From Ustulina deusta (taxonomy: Eukaryota; Ascomycota; Sordariomycetes; Xylariales; Xylariaceae): a stretch of 64,000 nucleotides of DNA. Below are positions 1 through 12,294 of this stretch, piece by piece. Both the position numbers and the translations under genes were made by a program. The stretch spans positions 930,001 to 994,000 of the forward strand of contig JAJNNX010000008.1 of assembly GCA_023159155.1 (NCBI GenBank), read 5' to 3'. Below the pieces are notes generated by a model. That model had not been told where the DNA came from and did no database searches. It saw only the letters and a list, made by a program, of their open reading frames with translations. Position 1 is the first letter of the stretch. Every line of letters starts with the position of its first letter.

Positions 1-597
1 GTAAGTAACCCTAGAGGTGGACTGTTCGTTCCTGGAGCGGTTTGTAGCTCGAAGCATGTCGTAAGGCTCTTAGCTTAAGCTAGCAAATTTGGTGATTGCT
101 GATGAATAAATAGCCAAGATCACGCCCACGACGGTAGGCAACGCAAGGCTTTCTAGTGGCTCATGAACTCTAGACCGTTTATCAAACTAAGAGATATCAT
201 AAACGCTTAGTAGCTTCGCAAAGTTTTGATGGGCGCGTGTCTTGATGATCCGGGGTAGGCGGCTGCGATGTAAGGGGTCAAAGTTTGGGGTGGTATCTGC
301 CAGGAAGGGTCATACTGTTGGACATTGGCGTGCCTACACCGGAGGTCGACAATGACGACTACTAAGGAATATATATATATGGTATGTTAATGGAGGCGCA
401 AAGAGCCTGGTTTCTCTTCCTAACCATTTTAGGGCCGCCGCTCTGACACGCCTGGCCGTTCGTTCATTGTCAAGAATGCACGGGGAGTTGTCTGAGTGAT
501 AGATCTTCAATTCATACTCTGATCTAGAGAAGACTCATGATAAACGAAGCGGATTCACTCTACCTGCTTGTTTCTGTTCTACTCAAGACCCCTTTAG
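1..597. other. intergenic, no gene seen
   Basis: No supportable coding region was found. The stretch holds a short (TA)n run near 370-380 and otherwise unremarkable mixed-composition sequence. It lies 3' of the minus-strand gene ending at 598, so it probably contains that gene's 3' UTR and terminator. Confidence 0.5.
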
Positions 598-1782
598 CTA
601 ATTCATCCTCCCATTCTTTATCTGTACCTCTACAACGTCATCTGTCTTCAGAATAAGGGGCGGGATTATTGTATTATATAACCCCTGGGGTACTCGATCA
701 TCTCCTTCATCTGCAATCTCCTCACAGTCACCAAAGACCCACCACGCACCTCGAGGCTGCATGTGCACGCGATAGTTGCCGTCGGGTAGTCCTTTGAGTA
801 GGCTGCTGATATCAACTCGCCTAACAAGCGCTTCCCCAGGTGTGAGAGTCACCAGAGTTTCCAATTTTGGTCGATGGTCAGCGCCCGCGACAGTCAAACC
901 GTGACATGGTCCTGCCTCCCTTGCCTCACGTAGCACGTCGTTTGTAGCTACATCAACGATCTGGAGGCTGGAAACAGGTGCCGACGAAGCGCTGTCAATG
1001 ATACGAGGTCGGGAATCATCAGCACCATCTTCAGGCTGGAAAGGGCCCCATGGCATTAAAAAACGCTGGGTACCGCGTGTCTGGACGGCGATGGGCCGAG
1101 ACTGAGTATTCAAGATCGATATCTCTAGAGTAGTTGTGCTGTCCGCGTCGCTGACGTTTTCGTCGTCCCTCCACAGTCGCATATGCATCTCCACCTTCGG
1201 CGGGAAAGTTAGGGTCGGCACCACCTTGAAGCTCGCTTTGCCGGCTGAACTTTTGCTGGTGACCAACTTGGCTGTTTCTGAATCCTGGATGATGTATGCC
1301 TCATTATTCGAAATATGGTCGTCATCGCTATAAGTCCACCATTTCACGCCTAGGTCTTTGCTAGCTAGTCGAATCGTATATGTCTTACCAGGTTGTAGCA
1401 TCGAACCCAGCTCGCTTCTAGGATCGATGGAATACTGGAAGATAGTCATATCTTCCCGCCAGGGCTTTGCTCTGCTGATTGGTGATGAAAGGATCATGTA
1501 CGCTCCATGTTCGCTATCAGATGCCTTAGGTTGACCTGGAAGTTCAACCTTTGTCTCCTGTCCACCCGCTCCATCCTTCTCATGAAGGGTAAGCAGGCCA
1601 CTGGAGATAGCATAAGGTACGTCCAGAGCTGAGTTCCCAGTGCGCAATACGATATTCTGTGTCTCAATATCGTCTGGCGAACGGCGACAGAGGCCAAAAA
1701 CAATGCTGAAAGGGAGTTGTCCCGTTGCATCTAAGACGCGGTATCGACTATGAATTGCGGTGTGAATGCGTAGCTCCTCCAT
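598..1782 (-). CDS. hypothetical protein, 394 aa, single exon
   Basis: An uninterrupted 394-codon frame begins at ATG (complement of 1780-1782) and ends in TAG at 598. Composition is that of a real soluble protein: mixed charge, no signal peptide, no transmembrane stretch, no repeats. The C-terminal third has a Trp-rich patch (residues about 345-355, reading RGAWWVFGDCEE) in a segment that looks like beta-strands. I do not recognise a family. Overlapping frames on both strands are short and lack coding character. It is divergent from the metalloprotease gene at 2491, sharing a 708-bp intergenic region. An intron-free cytosolic fungal protein of unknown role is the most that can be said; the confidence refers to the gene being real. 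Confidence 0.75.
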   Translation of the reverse strand: MEELRIHTAIHSRYRVLDATGQLPFSIVFGLCRRSPDDIETQNIVLRTGNSALDVPYAISSGLLTLHEKDGAGGQETKVELPGQPKASDSEHGAYMILSSPISRAKPWREDMTIFQYSIDPRSELGSMLQPGKTYTIRLASKDLGVKWWTYSDDDHISNNEAYIIQDSETAKLVTSKSSAGKASFKVVPTLTFPPKVEMHMRLWRDDENVSDADSTTTLEISILNTQSRPIAVQTRGTQRFLMPWGPFQPEDGADDSRPRIIDSASSAPVSSLQIVDVATNDVLREAREAGPCHGLTVAGADHRPKLETLVTLTPGEALVRRVDISSLLKGLPDGNYRVHMQPRGAWWVFGDCEEIADEGDDRVPQGLYNTIIPPLILKTDDVVEVQIKNGRMN

Positions 1783-2490
1783 TGTTAGTCACGACCAACA
1801 CAAGGGCAGAACGTTTTAGTGATCTGGGCCAGGTTGAGGAAATACAGCCGGCAGGTTATCCTTATTGCAGACGCGCATTGCCCACATTGATGGTCACTCG
1901 CGTAGCCCAGAAATAGTCAAGGACTAGATATGACGTCGGCGTGCATAAATTGTAGGAGCTGTCTGTCACACGTAATACTATGAGTCTAAAGCTGACTTCC
2001 GTAATCATGGGAGTGTTTCAATTTTCATAGCCTCATCCGCATCCTTTCAAACCGAAAAGGGAAACCTCATCTATCCTCGCTATTGGATGATTGATTGATA
2101 TCGCGGCAATCGATACTAAAGATTCGCATCATGAGTTTCTCTTTATAGCCTGACTACTACCAACCAGGCAATATCATGGCTCATGGGAGCTCTAAATGTG
2201 ATCTAAAAATATCCTTTCTCATGTCACTCTGAGATTGGTAGCTCGTTAGATAATCATTGTCTACAATTAGATGATGTTGTAATATAGGAGGGCTATATTG
2301 CCTCAAATAGTGGCCTCAGGATCGAGTCTTGGATTACGCCCATGCTTTCTGATGTTTACAAAAGCAAAGGTTGGATATATTAAGTAAAGATGATTGCCGC
2401 ATTCAAGGGAAATATCTCAAGCATTCTACAGACCTTCTCACGTAGCTACTCAATATAAGCTCACCTGGCTCCCTTAACACTTACCCAACA
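1783..2490. promoter_or_regulatory. divergent promoter region, 708 bp
   Basis: This lies between the start codons of the minus-strand gene at 1782 and the plus-strand metalloprotease at 2491, so it must hold both promoters. A CT/CA-rich leader (about 2462-2490) precedes the metalloprotease ATG, as is usual for expressed fungal genes. No clear TATA box or operator could be assigned. Confidence 0.4.
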
Positions 2491-3484
2491 ATGTCCATGC
2501 TGAAAGGTTTGGCTCTGGCCCTTTCTGCGGTCGCAGTGGTTGCCAATCCTCTCCCTCTCGGCCGTCCCAGTCGAGTAGTCCCTCGAGACCCTCCGGCACC
2601 CTCTGCATTCCCATTAGGCGATGCATGTGGCAACGAGTGGAAGTATCTCAACTTTAATCCTGAGGACGACACAGATAAGAGCCACCTCCAAACACTCCAC
2701 GATATCATCTGCAGCGGAGAACTGCGCGCCGTTTCGAGCTGGGGTGCATACGCCGCCACACACAGCAACGCCGTGTATCAACGATATTTCCCCCTGAGCG
2801 ACGATGAGGACGATTTCGAAGACCACGTCAATTCTGTGTTGTCGAAGATTGCCGGCGAGAGCAGCACTGACGGCATGATCGGGCAAGTTGTAGCCACTTT
2901 CGTCGTGGACAACCTCGGTACGTAGCGAATATTATTTTTAACCTTCCTATCCTGTTAGATTCACGCCGCTGATATACGACTCCATGTTCGCAGACTTTGC
3001 CGGAACCTGTGCCGCAGATGACACGACTCTGGCCTACACCGACACCGACAGTCTTGATGATCGCGAGAAGATCCACTTCTGCGACATTGCCTGGGGCCGG
3101 CCGAACGCGCAGACACGCAGCGGGCAGTGCGACACTTTCGGCGCCTTTCCTAGCACCAACATGGACACCTTCTCGCGCGTGGCGCTGCACGAGATGATGC
3201 ACTACAGCTCCGTGGGCCCGCCTTCGAGCCTCGGGGAGCAGATCCAAGACGTGAGCAACGCAGACGACTCCAAGGCATACGACCCCCCACGCGTTCACGG
3301 TCTCGTCGACCCCGACCAAGACGATAACTCGGTCGTTGCGGAAATCAATGCCGATAGCTATGCGTGGATGGCGTTGGATTCGTGGATAAGCATGATCTGC
3401 TCCGACGACCAGCCCACGTATTTTCAATTCTTCCCGCAGAACCCGCCTGCGTATGAGCATGACGATGATTCTGACGATGACTAG
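2491..3484 (+). CDS. secreted M35-like (aspzincin-type) metalloprotease, 305 aa, one intron
   Basis: Two exons, 2491-2917 and 2994-3484, join across a 76-bp GTACGT...GCAG intron in phase 1, restoring one 305-aa frame. The N-terminus is a secretion signal (MLKGLALALSAVAVVANP from residue 3) followed by a Pro/Arg-rich stretch that could be a propeptide. Residues 208-212 read HEMMH, the HExxH zinc motif; about 45 residues later comes INADSYAWMALDSW, resembling the NADTYALF block that follows the active site in fungal deuterolysin/Lys-specific metallopeptidases (M35 and relatives). The classical GTxxDxxYG aspzincin motif is not clearly present; an Asp in the loop (DPDQDD) may be the third ligand. 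The tail is very acidic. Predicted role: extracellular protein degradation. Family assignment is inference; secretion and HExxH are seen directly. Confidence 0.8.
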
Positions 3485-4845
3485 GGCTTGATATTCATAG
3501 GACAGGCCCCGGGAAATCTTTGTTGTTTGTAGAAAAAAAAATAGATTGTTCGAAAGTGTCACAGAATAGAACCGCGGCGCTATATTACCGGTACACTACC
3601 GGGAACTGCGCACTTAATGTGACACCTTCTAGGACAAAGGTGATATCCTGTATATAGATAAGATGGCTAGAATAGATAGTTTGGGCTTTTTGTGTAATAA
3701 TAACTGTTTGTTATTATGTACATCACTATACCTACGGCTTTGATCCTCGACTACCTGTAATTACTTATAAGGTTTACAACTTGTCTAGATCCCTTTCAGT
3801 TCATGTTTATTTGCGAGGTTATCCATGTGATTCCTTAATTTATTTATGCTTATGTCCACAGTATCTACTCTGACTAAAGAAGCTATCAAACTCGGGATCA
3901 AGACTCTGATCGGAAGATAGGTACTGATCAAGCTATGTTTGGTCCGCGTCACGCGATGATAAACGATGTGTTAGCTCTGCTTGCAATCTCTCCCCCCCCC
4001 CCTTTTCCCGGTAGGACTCAATGCGTGTAGCTATTTTCTAACAAAAGAAATGACTCGAACAGGGCAAAAGAAGACAGAAATTAGGCACGACAAAACTATA
4101 CGAACTAATATCTGCACAAAGCTTTTGGAAAGGCTTAAGGTAATAAGGGATAGGGTAATATAGGATAGATATGAAGACTGTAGACAACATAGAAGAAAAT
4201 GTGATTATGTGTAGGGCATTAGGATAAGTTATGGTTGACTAAGCAAATACTGATGGTATATTAATGAGGGCGATTGCTACAACGAAACTAACGATTAATT
4301 AGTGATCTTTGAAAATCAATATTGCATAATTACCACCGACAATTCCTAGCAGGATTAGACCAACACGCGAGCAGTTCCCAATATATTTCCACGCCTGGCT
4401 GTATTTAGAAACCAACGACGCTCCCGCTCAGAAGATACCAACCAACCCGATAACAGAGAAAATATGAGGAGTGGTGGTAGATAGGTCAATAGATGACTGG
4501 GGGAAGCAGGAATAAGAGAATTAGAATGATGCCCGAAGACATCGTTTAGTTGTCTTGTGAAATCGATGTGCGTATGCCTTCCCCTTCATGATGACCTCCT
4601 GTAATTAACTTGCCAGAACCCAACCGTTGCCTAATGCCAATAGGCACATAGGTGGCTGCCACGTGTACCGGATCCCAAGAGGATAAACCCTCCTTAAGGA
4701 ACCCTTGACCAAATATTAAAAGTCAGCGCCAGCACCGACGTCGTGTAAATATGGGCGCAGCTAATATCATAGCCCAGTGCTGGAGGGACGATGCATTACA
4801 CTACTCCGCACAAGGGGGAAAAAAACCCCTCGAAGCCGGAACGCC
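3485..4845. other. intergenic, 1.36 kb between two converging genes
   Basis: Both neighbouring genes point into this gap, so it should contain two 3' UTRs. The open frame at 3981-4163 is short and low-complexity and begins beside a C10 homopolymer (3991-4000); it is not supported as a gene. Nothing else was recognised. Confidence 0.5.
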
Positions 4846-7800
4846 TTAATTCGCAAGCCCAAGCCACTTAAGTGCTTTGCGGCTGTTGCTCTTGCGCGGG
4901 CTGTTCTGGTGGCTCCAGAGCGGCATGTACTTCCGTTCCTCAGCCCATAACCCGGAGTCCTCTTCTTCACCCTCGAGATCATGATAGTGTGCCGCATCCT
5001 CAGTTTCGGCGTCTCTAGCTGCGGTGAATGCGGCAGCTTCATGACCTAGGATACGCTGCAATTTGTTGTGCGGGTTGCGCGCTATTCTCGGTGTCCTGGG
5101 AGTACATGTGGCTGAACCGCTGCGGAGTGCCTCCGTAATAGATGCCTTGGACGATTTGATCGGAGTCACGGGTCGTTGCGTTGGTGTCGGTAAATCCGCA
5201 TATGTTCCGTTTGAAACATAATTCGGTCGTGCGCTTCGCTGATGGGCCTGCTGCTGCTGCTGTTCATCCTCTGGCGATTGCGCGAAGCCGAGGATCACCG
5301 CTGCCCTGAACAAGGGTGCGTCCTGCTCCTTCGAATGAATGAGAGACGATGATGAGAGAAGGCGGTCGTTGGAATTGCTCTTCCAATTAGCCACTGTTAT
5401 AGATTCGGGAATATAAAAGTCCGAGATGTCGATTAATATCCTCCAAATAGTCGAGATGAAGGTCGCGATTTCAGATTCTCCTGCCGTTGATGTGAGAATG
5501 AAGTTTGCCTTGGAAAAAGAAGGCTGTGGTGTGCACATCCTCTCAGGACCCTCTAATTTTGGCGTAGACGCCTTCAGAGAGAGAAGCGTTGCGTTGCCCC
5601 CGGTGCTAGCTGAAGAAGTGGGTGAACTTGTGAGCGTGTGCGATGACTGCTTCCTGTACGCCCGGTATGATGTCGGGTCGCTAGTTTCTGCGTCGATTAT
5701 ACCGGCTACCTTCAGCAAATCCACACCAATCAGATGTTGCAATGATAGAACAGTTGATAGGTATTCTGCGGGATATTCAAGTAGCAGGAATCGGGTGGCG
5801 GAGTGAGCTGCTATATATGTCTCAAGATGTGGTATAATGAGTGTTGCAAGGAGCAAAGGGTTAGAGAACGGATTGTCTTGCGTTTGGTTGGCTAGAGGTT
5901 GTGACGTGAAAGCTTGCATTGCGTTTGCAATGAGGTATCTTGTTGGGGTCAGTGTCAAGAATCAGTTTGGATACTAATATGATCGGCTTACCTCAAGTCA
6001 AGTCTTCCGCTCCGGGATGCGCCATTGGCCTCCCTTCCTAGCTTTTCCAAAGAGCCACTGATGGCACCAAGGAATCCCCTATTCGTGCTCTTCTGCGCTC
6101 CTATAGCCAGTATTAGGTCGATCTTCCGTGTCGCGTCTGAATCTCTAGATGGCATCTCCCGAAATACTGGCCGCCAGAAGCTGCTAAGCTCAGGCAGTAG
6201 TGGAAAGTTGAACTGATGGTATCCGATGTTCTCGGGTGGAAAGTAAACGTTCAGGATGGACCTGAGTGCGTTTTGAATGCAAATAGCCGTTTTGCACTCT
6301 TTAATATCGAAGTCATGGAAAAGCTTATCTGCCAGGGTATTAGTTCCTGGTGGCGGTGTCTGTGCAGGAGTTGGCGGAGTTGAAATGACGATCGTCTCTT
6401 GAGGCCGACTACTCATATCTTGCTTTGGTAAAGAGCAGGTAAAAGGTCGCCCGACATGGTTCCCATGGGATGCGAAAGGGTCATATTCATCAGGACTGTA
6501 GATTGGGGTTGACTCCTGGGTACCTTGTCGGCTATACAGGTCATCCTTTTCAGCTCGATTTCGTGCTGAGCTGCTTGTAGTAGGGGTCATGGGTTGATCC
6601 ATGCTCCCGTTCAATTCTGAAAGGAGAGACGACATAGAAATTTGGGATGCGCCGTTGTTAAAAGCCCGAATCATGGCCTCTAGCCCTGGTTCACCCCTCT
6701 CGCCTTTGAAATGTATGACTAAATCCTCAGTCATTGGAAGGACTGCTTGGAACACCTTATTGGCATCTGGTTCAAAACCGTCCCCCAAATTGACAAATGA
6801 ATCACTGTCCTCTGTCCTTGTCTCTCGCATGTTCAGGATGGGCTCAGCTAGTGTACCTCCATGGGCACAGTGCCTCTCCTCTATATTCTGGCTAATATAG
6901 GACGTCGACTGCGTCGCCCCCTCGATGTCGAGGGTTAGCGGAGGAGGCAGGTGTTTTCTCACTATAGTCTTGCTGGGTTTAACGAAAGTCGGGTACGATG
7001 TCTCGCTATAAAAAATTGATCGGAGAATTGGTTTCTTTGGCGAGCCGCTTCCGTCTTCCCGTGTCTTGTTCTGTGCATGCTCCTCAAGCTTGGCCAAAGC
7101 AGACTGTTGGAAATTGCAAGGCGAAATATCCTGGCTCCGGATGGCAGTAGCGTATATTCGATCTACCGACTTGATGCGCTCATGAATTGGTGGCATAGGA
7201 GGCCGGATGTCAACGATACGAGCCTCACCTAGCAAGACTGGACTGTTGGGAATTGACTCGACTGTGGCATTGGGTGGACCGACAGCGCTTGTCGGTCTTA
7301 GAGGGTTATATGGATATATATCACCAAGGCGACTTGGTGATTTTGGTACAGTGTTCATGTCCAATAGTTGATCTTCGCCCGCTGTCATAGCCCGCCAGTT
7401 CTCAATATGAAGAAGCTGGTCTTGTTCTCGAACTACAGGCAGGCAAGCTTGCTCGGCCCTGTCAGTTGGGCCAAAGACATAAAGGGGGGCCGCACTTTTT
7501 ATATCGTCTACCATAGGAAGAGCGGGCACACTCATACTGCGGGGTCGAATTGCAGTTATGAGATCGAATTCGTCGCTGTCTTGTAAGAATGATGTTTCGA
7601 GATACAAGGCGTCGGCAGCTCTCATCGCTTTCGAGATTGGATCGTCCGGAAGGTCGTCGTCTTGCTCATCCACATCCGTTACGGCATCCACCCTCGAAGT
7701 CACTCCAGCGTTTTGTTGAGGCTTGCTTTGTCGCTTGAGACTCGCAGTCCCGTTTTGAATGAGCTCATTGAAGATGATCTCTGCCTTGATAATATCCCCG

Positions 7801-8144
7801 TTTGTCTCGTACTTGCTGATGGCGGAGATACAATTCATCCGCGCAGAGATCGTACCTCCATTCATAAAGACTAGTCGCTTGTTATCCGGTGTAGATCCCC
7901 GCAAAAACGTACGAGCCATTTCCGTTCGAACATGACATGCCTCGTGTGTCCGAAGAATTAGCAATCGGGCGTCGAATCGTGAACCTGCATCACTTTCCCT
8001 GACGAAATATTGAAATGATGGCAGTATCAAAAGTTTGGATGAGTTCGGTAGCAGACGAAGTTGTGTCGATATGATATCTTCGGGGCCCTCAAAAGCTACC
8101 AAACTCCCGTGGTACTCGGATGACTCAACCATTGTGCCCATCAT
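4846..8144 (-). CDS. large conserved fungal protein (gastric-mucin-like annotation class), 1,081 aa, two exons
   Basis: Exon 1 is 8144-5992 and exon 2 is 5938-4846. The 53-bp intron (5991-5939) begins GTAAGC and ends CAAG after an ACTGAC branch-like site. Splicing joins DLR to YLIANAMQ and removes the stop that otherwise ends exon 1. Two adjacent ATGs start the frame. The N-terminal 130 residues look globular (SSEYHGSLVAFEGPEDI onward); the middle, about residues 130-600, is Ser/Pro/Thr-rich and probably disordered; a second folded region spans about 620-800 across the intron; the tail has a polyQ run (EDEQQQQQAH) and ends in basic RKSNSRKALKWLGLAN. From memory, proteins of this type are annotated 'gastric mucin-like protein' in Sordariomycetes, a name without functional meaning. 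No signal peptide is visible, so it is probably intracellular. Function unknown. Confidence 0.8.
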
Positions 8145-9612
8145 GATAAAATATCAAAACCCTATATTACTTGAAATATCTCCTGAGCAAACGAAGCCGC
8201 GAGGGCCGTGGTATCTCGTACCGCTCAAGCCAGCCACACAATAATGTTTGATTTAGACGATGTTCTATTGTTATCAGCACTCAATTTCGATAATGGAACA
8301 GTGGCAGCTTGCACCCGAGGACGGTGTTGGAGAGTAAGTTTGGCTATAGACGAAGAAAGAGAACAACTCAGGGACTAATTGGCATATGGGAATCCAGAAG
8401 GGAACGACAATATAATCCAAGCGGTGACGTCTAGCCAGAGCTGGAGAATGGTAGGGTGAAAAGAATGGCTACGTGAGTGTGAACGGCAGTTGAGGGAGGG
8501 GGTTTGAATAAAATCAAACGACGCAGAGGACATGACGCGAAACCTTCAATAACGCCACAGCAGAATAAGAAAAAAAAAGTACCTTCACGCCCAAGCCCCA
8601 TGCAACATAGGTATAATGATGGCTATCAAAGGAGAAAAAGAGAGACGGAGAGAGAGTGCGTGTCATCTGGTCATCCGTCGAAGCTCGTGTACTAACAGGA
8701 CCCTTGCAAGCTTCCCGTGCACTACTTTGATGCTGGGAACTCGATATTTCCATGCACCGTGTGCGACAGCAGCGAGTCCAATCCTGATTACTTTTGTTTT
8801 CTCTGCCATCACGCTGTGCAATGTTGGCGGGTTTGGCGGGACGGGTAGGAGCATGAGAGAATACCCAGACGTCCATACAGTACTGGATGGTGTGGATCAT
8901 TGCCTACGTCGTGACCTTGGATGGCACCGCCGTGGCCAGTGGGGAAGAAGAAAACCGGCTGAAGTGAGCCGTGCCGACTCGACTTACAATAGGTGGTCGC
9001 AATACACTAGGACGGATCTACGCAACCCACACTAGTACGCATTGGCAGAGACGCTTCAGCTTTGGCGCCCAACGGCACGAGTGCATTTTGCAGCATCTCA
9101 GCTTCACCATAGGCGAACGAGGTGTGGGCTCTGACGGCGTCCAATGCGAGACATCGGCCCAGCACAAGACTTAGCTCTCAGTAGTTGGCGCGGGGGGTGC
9201 TGACGGCGGACTGAGTTGACGTGCCCAAGTCAGACTGGATCTGACTGTGCCTGATTGGCTGGCGCGGGCGGAGGATGGGATGGGATGGGGGGGTGAGAAG
9301 TGGCTGCGAAAGCAGAAGCACCACGTTCCAGTAGCAGGTGGTGTGATATAAACCACCTCGGCAGGTCTACTTACTGGGTAGGCAAGATATATCTACCTAG
9401 GTAGAGCTGGTTTGAATGTGAAAACATGAAACATCTTGGCTTGGCCGGGTGAATATCTTTACCTTCTACCCAAGGTTCCTATAAGCCGTCAGTTAATAAA
9501 TGCATTACTAGGTAGGTACCTCCTCTTGAAATAATACTAACACTTTCAATGCAGTGCAGGTGCGTGTCTACGGCTTACGTAGGTACTCTGGATAATACCT
9601 ACCAATTTGGAT
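8145..9612. other. intergenic between 1,081-aa gene and transposon island
   Basis: The proximal few hundred bases are the promoter of the minus-strand gene starting at 8144. Several short open frames on both strands (8514-9356) overlap one another and show no coding character. From about 9,340 the sequence carries repeated TACCTAGGTAGG-type words. No gene is supported. Confidence 0.5.
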
Positions 9613-9616
9613 ACCT

Positions 9617-9869
9617 TGTGCCTCGATACGGTCCCTCTACAGAACTAGTCACTTGGTATCACTAGGTCTGATCTGAAGGTCTGTATTGAGTATGGTTGTA
9701 GAAGGAAACTAACTAGGGTATCTGACGGAGGTGCGAGGTATTTATGCCCTTAATTAGGTGGGTCGGTACCTGGTGCCTAAGGGCTACGCACAGTGCCCTT
9801 TTATGCACGTACTATTGTACTAACTCAATAGATTGACTTTAATAAAAGCCAATAGCAATAGGATCTATA
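9617..9869 (-). repeat. left (3') LTR of outer gypsy element, 253 bp
   Basis: It aligns end to end with 27846-28069 plus 34025-34053. Nearly all differences are C/T or G/A. The first ~170 bp are close to the ancestral sequence; mutations accumulate from about 9,790 towards the internal side (for example GACTTTAATAAAAGCC here against GACTTCAATGGAAGCC in the other copy). Confidence 0.92.
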
Positions 9870-11410
9870 ATCACTCCCTTTGTTAGATAACTGTCCTAGT
9901 CATCCTATAACCTATTGCCTAATATAGCTATAAGTAAGGTTATTACAAACCTTTCTATTATAACATATTTTTTAACCGCTAATAGTCTTTTTTTAATATA
10001 GTCTTACTAGTATACTATAAACTTTTTACTAAATAGTTATCCTTACTATAAGCCAGGTATAGATTACTTTTATTATATTTATTAGTAAGCTAAATATTAC
10101 TAGAACTTTGAAATTAATATATATTGCTATAATAATAACTAATAATAGCCTAAGGTCTATTGTAATATAGTTCTAATTTATTTATATGTTGCTAAACCTA
10201 TAATATTTAATTTTTTATAATATAAGTCTAAATAAGTTCTTTTTTTTTTTATAAATATATTTATATTTAATTTTTTAAAGCTTTTAAACTATTAAAATAA
10301 TCTTTTATAGTTAGTACCTTATAATATATTACTAATTCTTTTTAATATTTAATATTTTTTTTTTTAGTTAGGTCTTAAATATAGTTAGCTATATTAGTTA
10401 TTAATTACTATTATAGCAGCTAAGTTCTAAATATTAAAAAATAGCTGCTATATCTAAATAGTTTAGGTATATAGTTATAAATATATACTGCTAACTTTAG
10501 CAAAGTTTAAAAGTTGGGATATTTTTAAACTAAAGCTTTTTATAATATAGTACGCTTAATATTACTATTAGCTTTTTTAACCTTACTATTTGCCTGTAGC
10601 TGCCTTAATATAATTAGTTTTATAATTAATTTATTAAACTTATATTAAGCAATAGCTTTATTATTTATAAATATATTAGTATTATTACTAATTTATTTTT
10701 TTAGGTAGCTAAAAATCTTTTTAATATAAGTTAGTAAAAATCAAATTGCTTTAAATAAAACATTAAACATTAGTTTTGTTTTAATTTATCTAATAATATA
10801 TTTAATATAAACTAATATTTTAAAATTAGCTATAAAAATATAATCTATAGCTTAACAAATTAATAAAACAAAAAATATAATAAGTTATAAATCAGGCAAT
10901 TTATTACTAAGTATCTTTATTAATTAATATTACAAATATTTAGTAATAACTTATTAATTAATTAAAATTATTTTGGAATATTAAAAATATTTTTTTTTTT
11001 TTAATGTTATTCTAATAATAGTATAGCTATAGTTAATATATATATTTTTTATTTAAAGCAATAAATTTTTTATTTCTAATATTTTAAAAAGATTTTTAGT
11101 ATATAAAGCAGTTCTAGCTACATATAACAAATTATTTAAAGCTTTTAAATATATTGCCATTTTATATAGTTTGCCTTATTAAATAAAAAAATACTATTTA
11201 ACCCATTCTAGTAATATATTAGGTAGCAAATTAGCATTAAAACATAAAAATTCTAATATTGCTTAAAAATCTATATAATTTAGTTATTATAGCTATAATA
11301 TAAATAAAACTTTATTACTAATTATAGCTAAACTAGCTATATGACTTTTTTAATATTTAAGCTATTTAAAGCTTAAATAGATTTTTTCTAGTAGCTTTAA
11401 TAATTAATTA

Positions 11411-11556
11411 GCTAAAACGTTTGATTTGCTTATATAATATATAATATATATAGTATAATATTTAATAATATCGAAAAAATATATAATATATGTTAGCTGT
11501 TTTATTTTAATATAAAAAGTTAATAATAACTTATAATCTATATAAATAATTATTTT
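11411..11556 (-). pseudogene. RNase H relic of outer gypsy pol
   Basis: Minus-strand translation gives IIYIDYKLLLTFYIK, corresponding to the gypsy RNase H block usually read as VYTDHKNL...TTK, and further on a stretch ending YYISKSNVLA where intact elements have a PGxxNxxADALS-type ending. Substitutions are those expected from C:G to T:A changes. Integrase should lie to the left (about 9,900-11,300) but is too eroded to delimit. Confidence 0.7.
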
Positions 11557-12180
11557 TTTATTTTTAACCTAGTGTTTCTAGTACTAAAAAGCTAATATAA
11601 TAGCTAATAATTTATATTTTTAAGCAGAATATTATAACTAAGTTATTTATAGTTTTTTTAAAAAATAAACTATAGAATAAAATGCCAATTTATTATTATA
11701 TATATATAGCTATATTAAATATATTTTTATATAAAATTAACTAAAATCTATATTTATAACAAAAAATAAGCGCTAGTTAAATAGCTATATAATTAGTATT
11801 ATAGTAATAAAGTTATAGATATATATTTATACTTTTTTTGTTATATAATCTAGCTTAATAAGTATATTTTTAGGCGCCCTAGTAGAAACTTTAGTAAATA
11901 GTCCTATAATAAATAAATAATTGCTGATTAAATATCTAAAATATTTTGCTATGTTAATAAAAGCATATATTTTGGTTATTATTACTAGTTCTAAATAATC
12001 CTTTATAGTAGCAACCTTTGCTAGATTAGCCTTAATATTTCTATAAAAAATATTAAAACTTAAAAAAGTACTTCTAAGTATAAATAATAATAACTTTAAT
12101 ATATTAATAATTATATTATACTTTATAAAATATATAAATAATAATCTGTATTGCTTAAATAATTTTTTATAAATTTTAGC

Positions 12181-12294
12181 CCATATAATAATATTATCTA
12201 ATAAGCCGGCTAACTAATTTTTAAAAAGCTTAATAATTTTTTAAATTAAAGCTTAAAAAGTAGCAAATATGTTATAAAGTCCAAACAGTATTAT
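12181..12294 (-). pseudogene. reverse transcriptase relic of outer gypsy pol
   Basis: Two conserved RT blocks are readable on the minus strand. 12256-12294 gives LFGLYNIFATF, matching the PFGLxNAPATF motif, and 12181-12213 gives LAGLLDNIIIW at the catalytic xxDD motif. The second catalytic Asp is Asn here, a G to A change. Spacing between the blocks is normal for gypsy RT. Confidence 0.75.

Noticed and set aside
2828..3562. 244-codon minus-strand frame across the metalloprotease gene
   Set aside because: It overlaps the plus-strand gene that has a signal peptide, HExxH and a consistent intron; a shadow frame.
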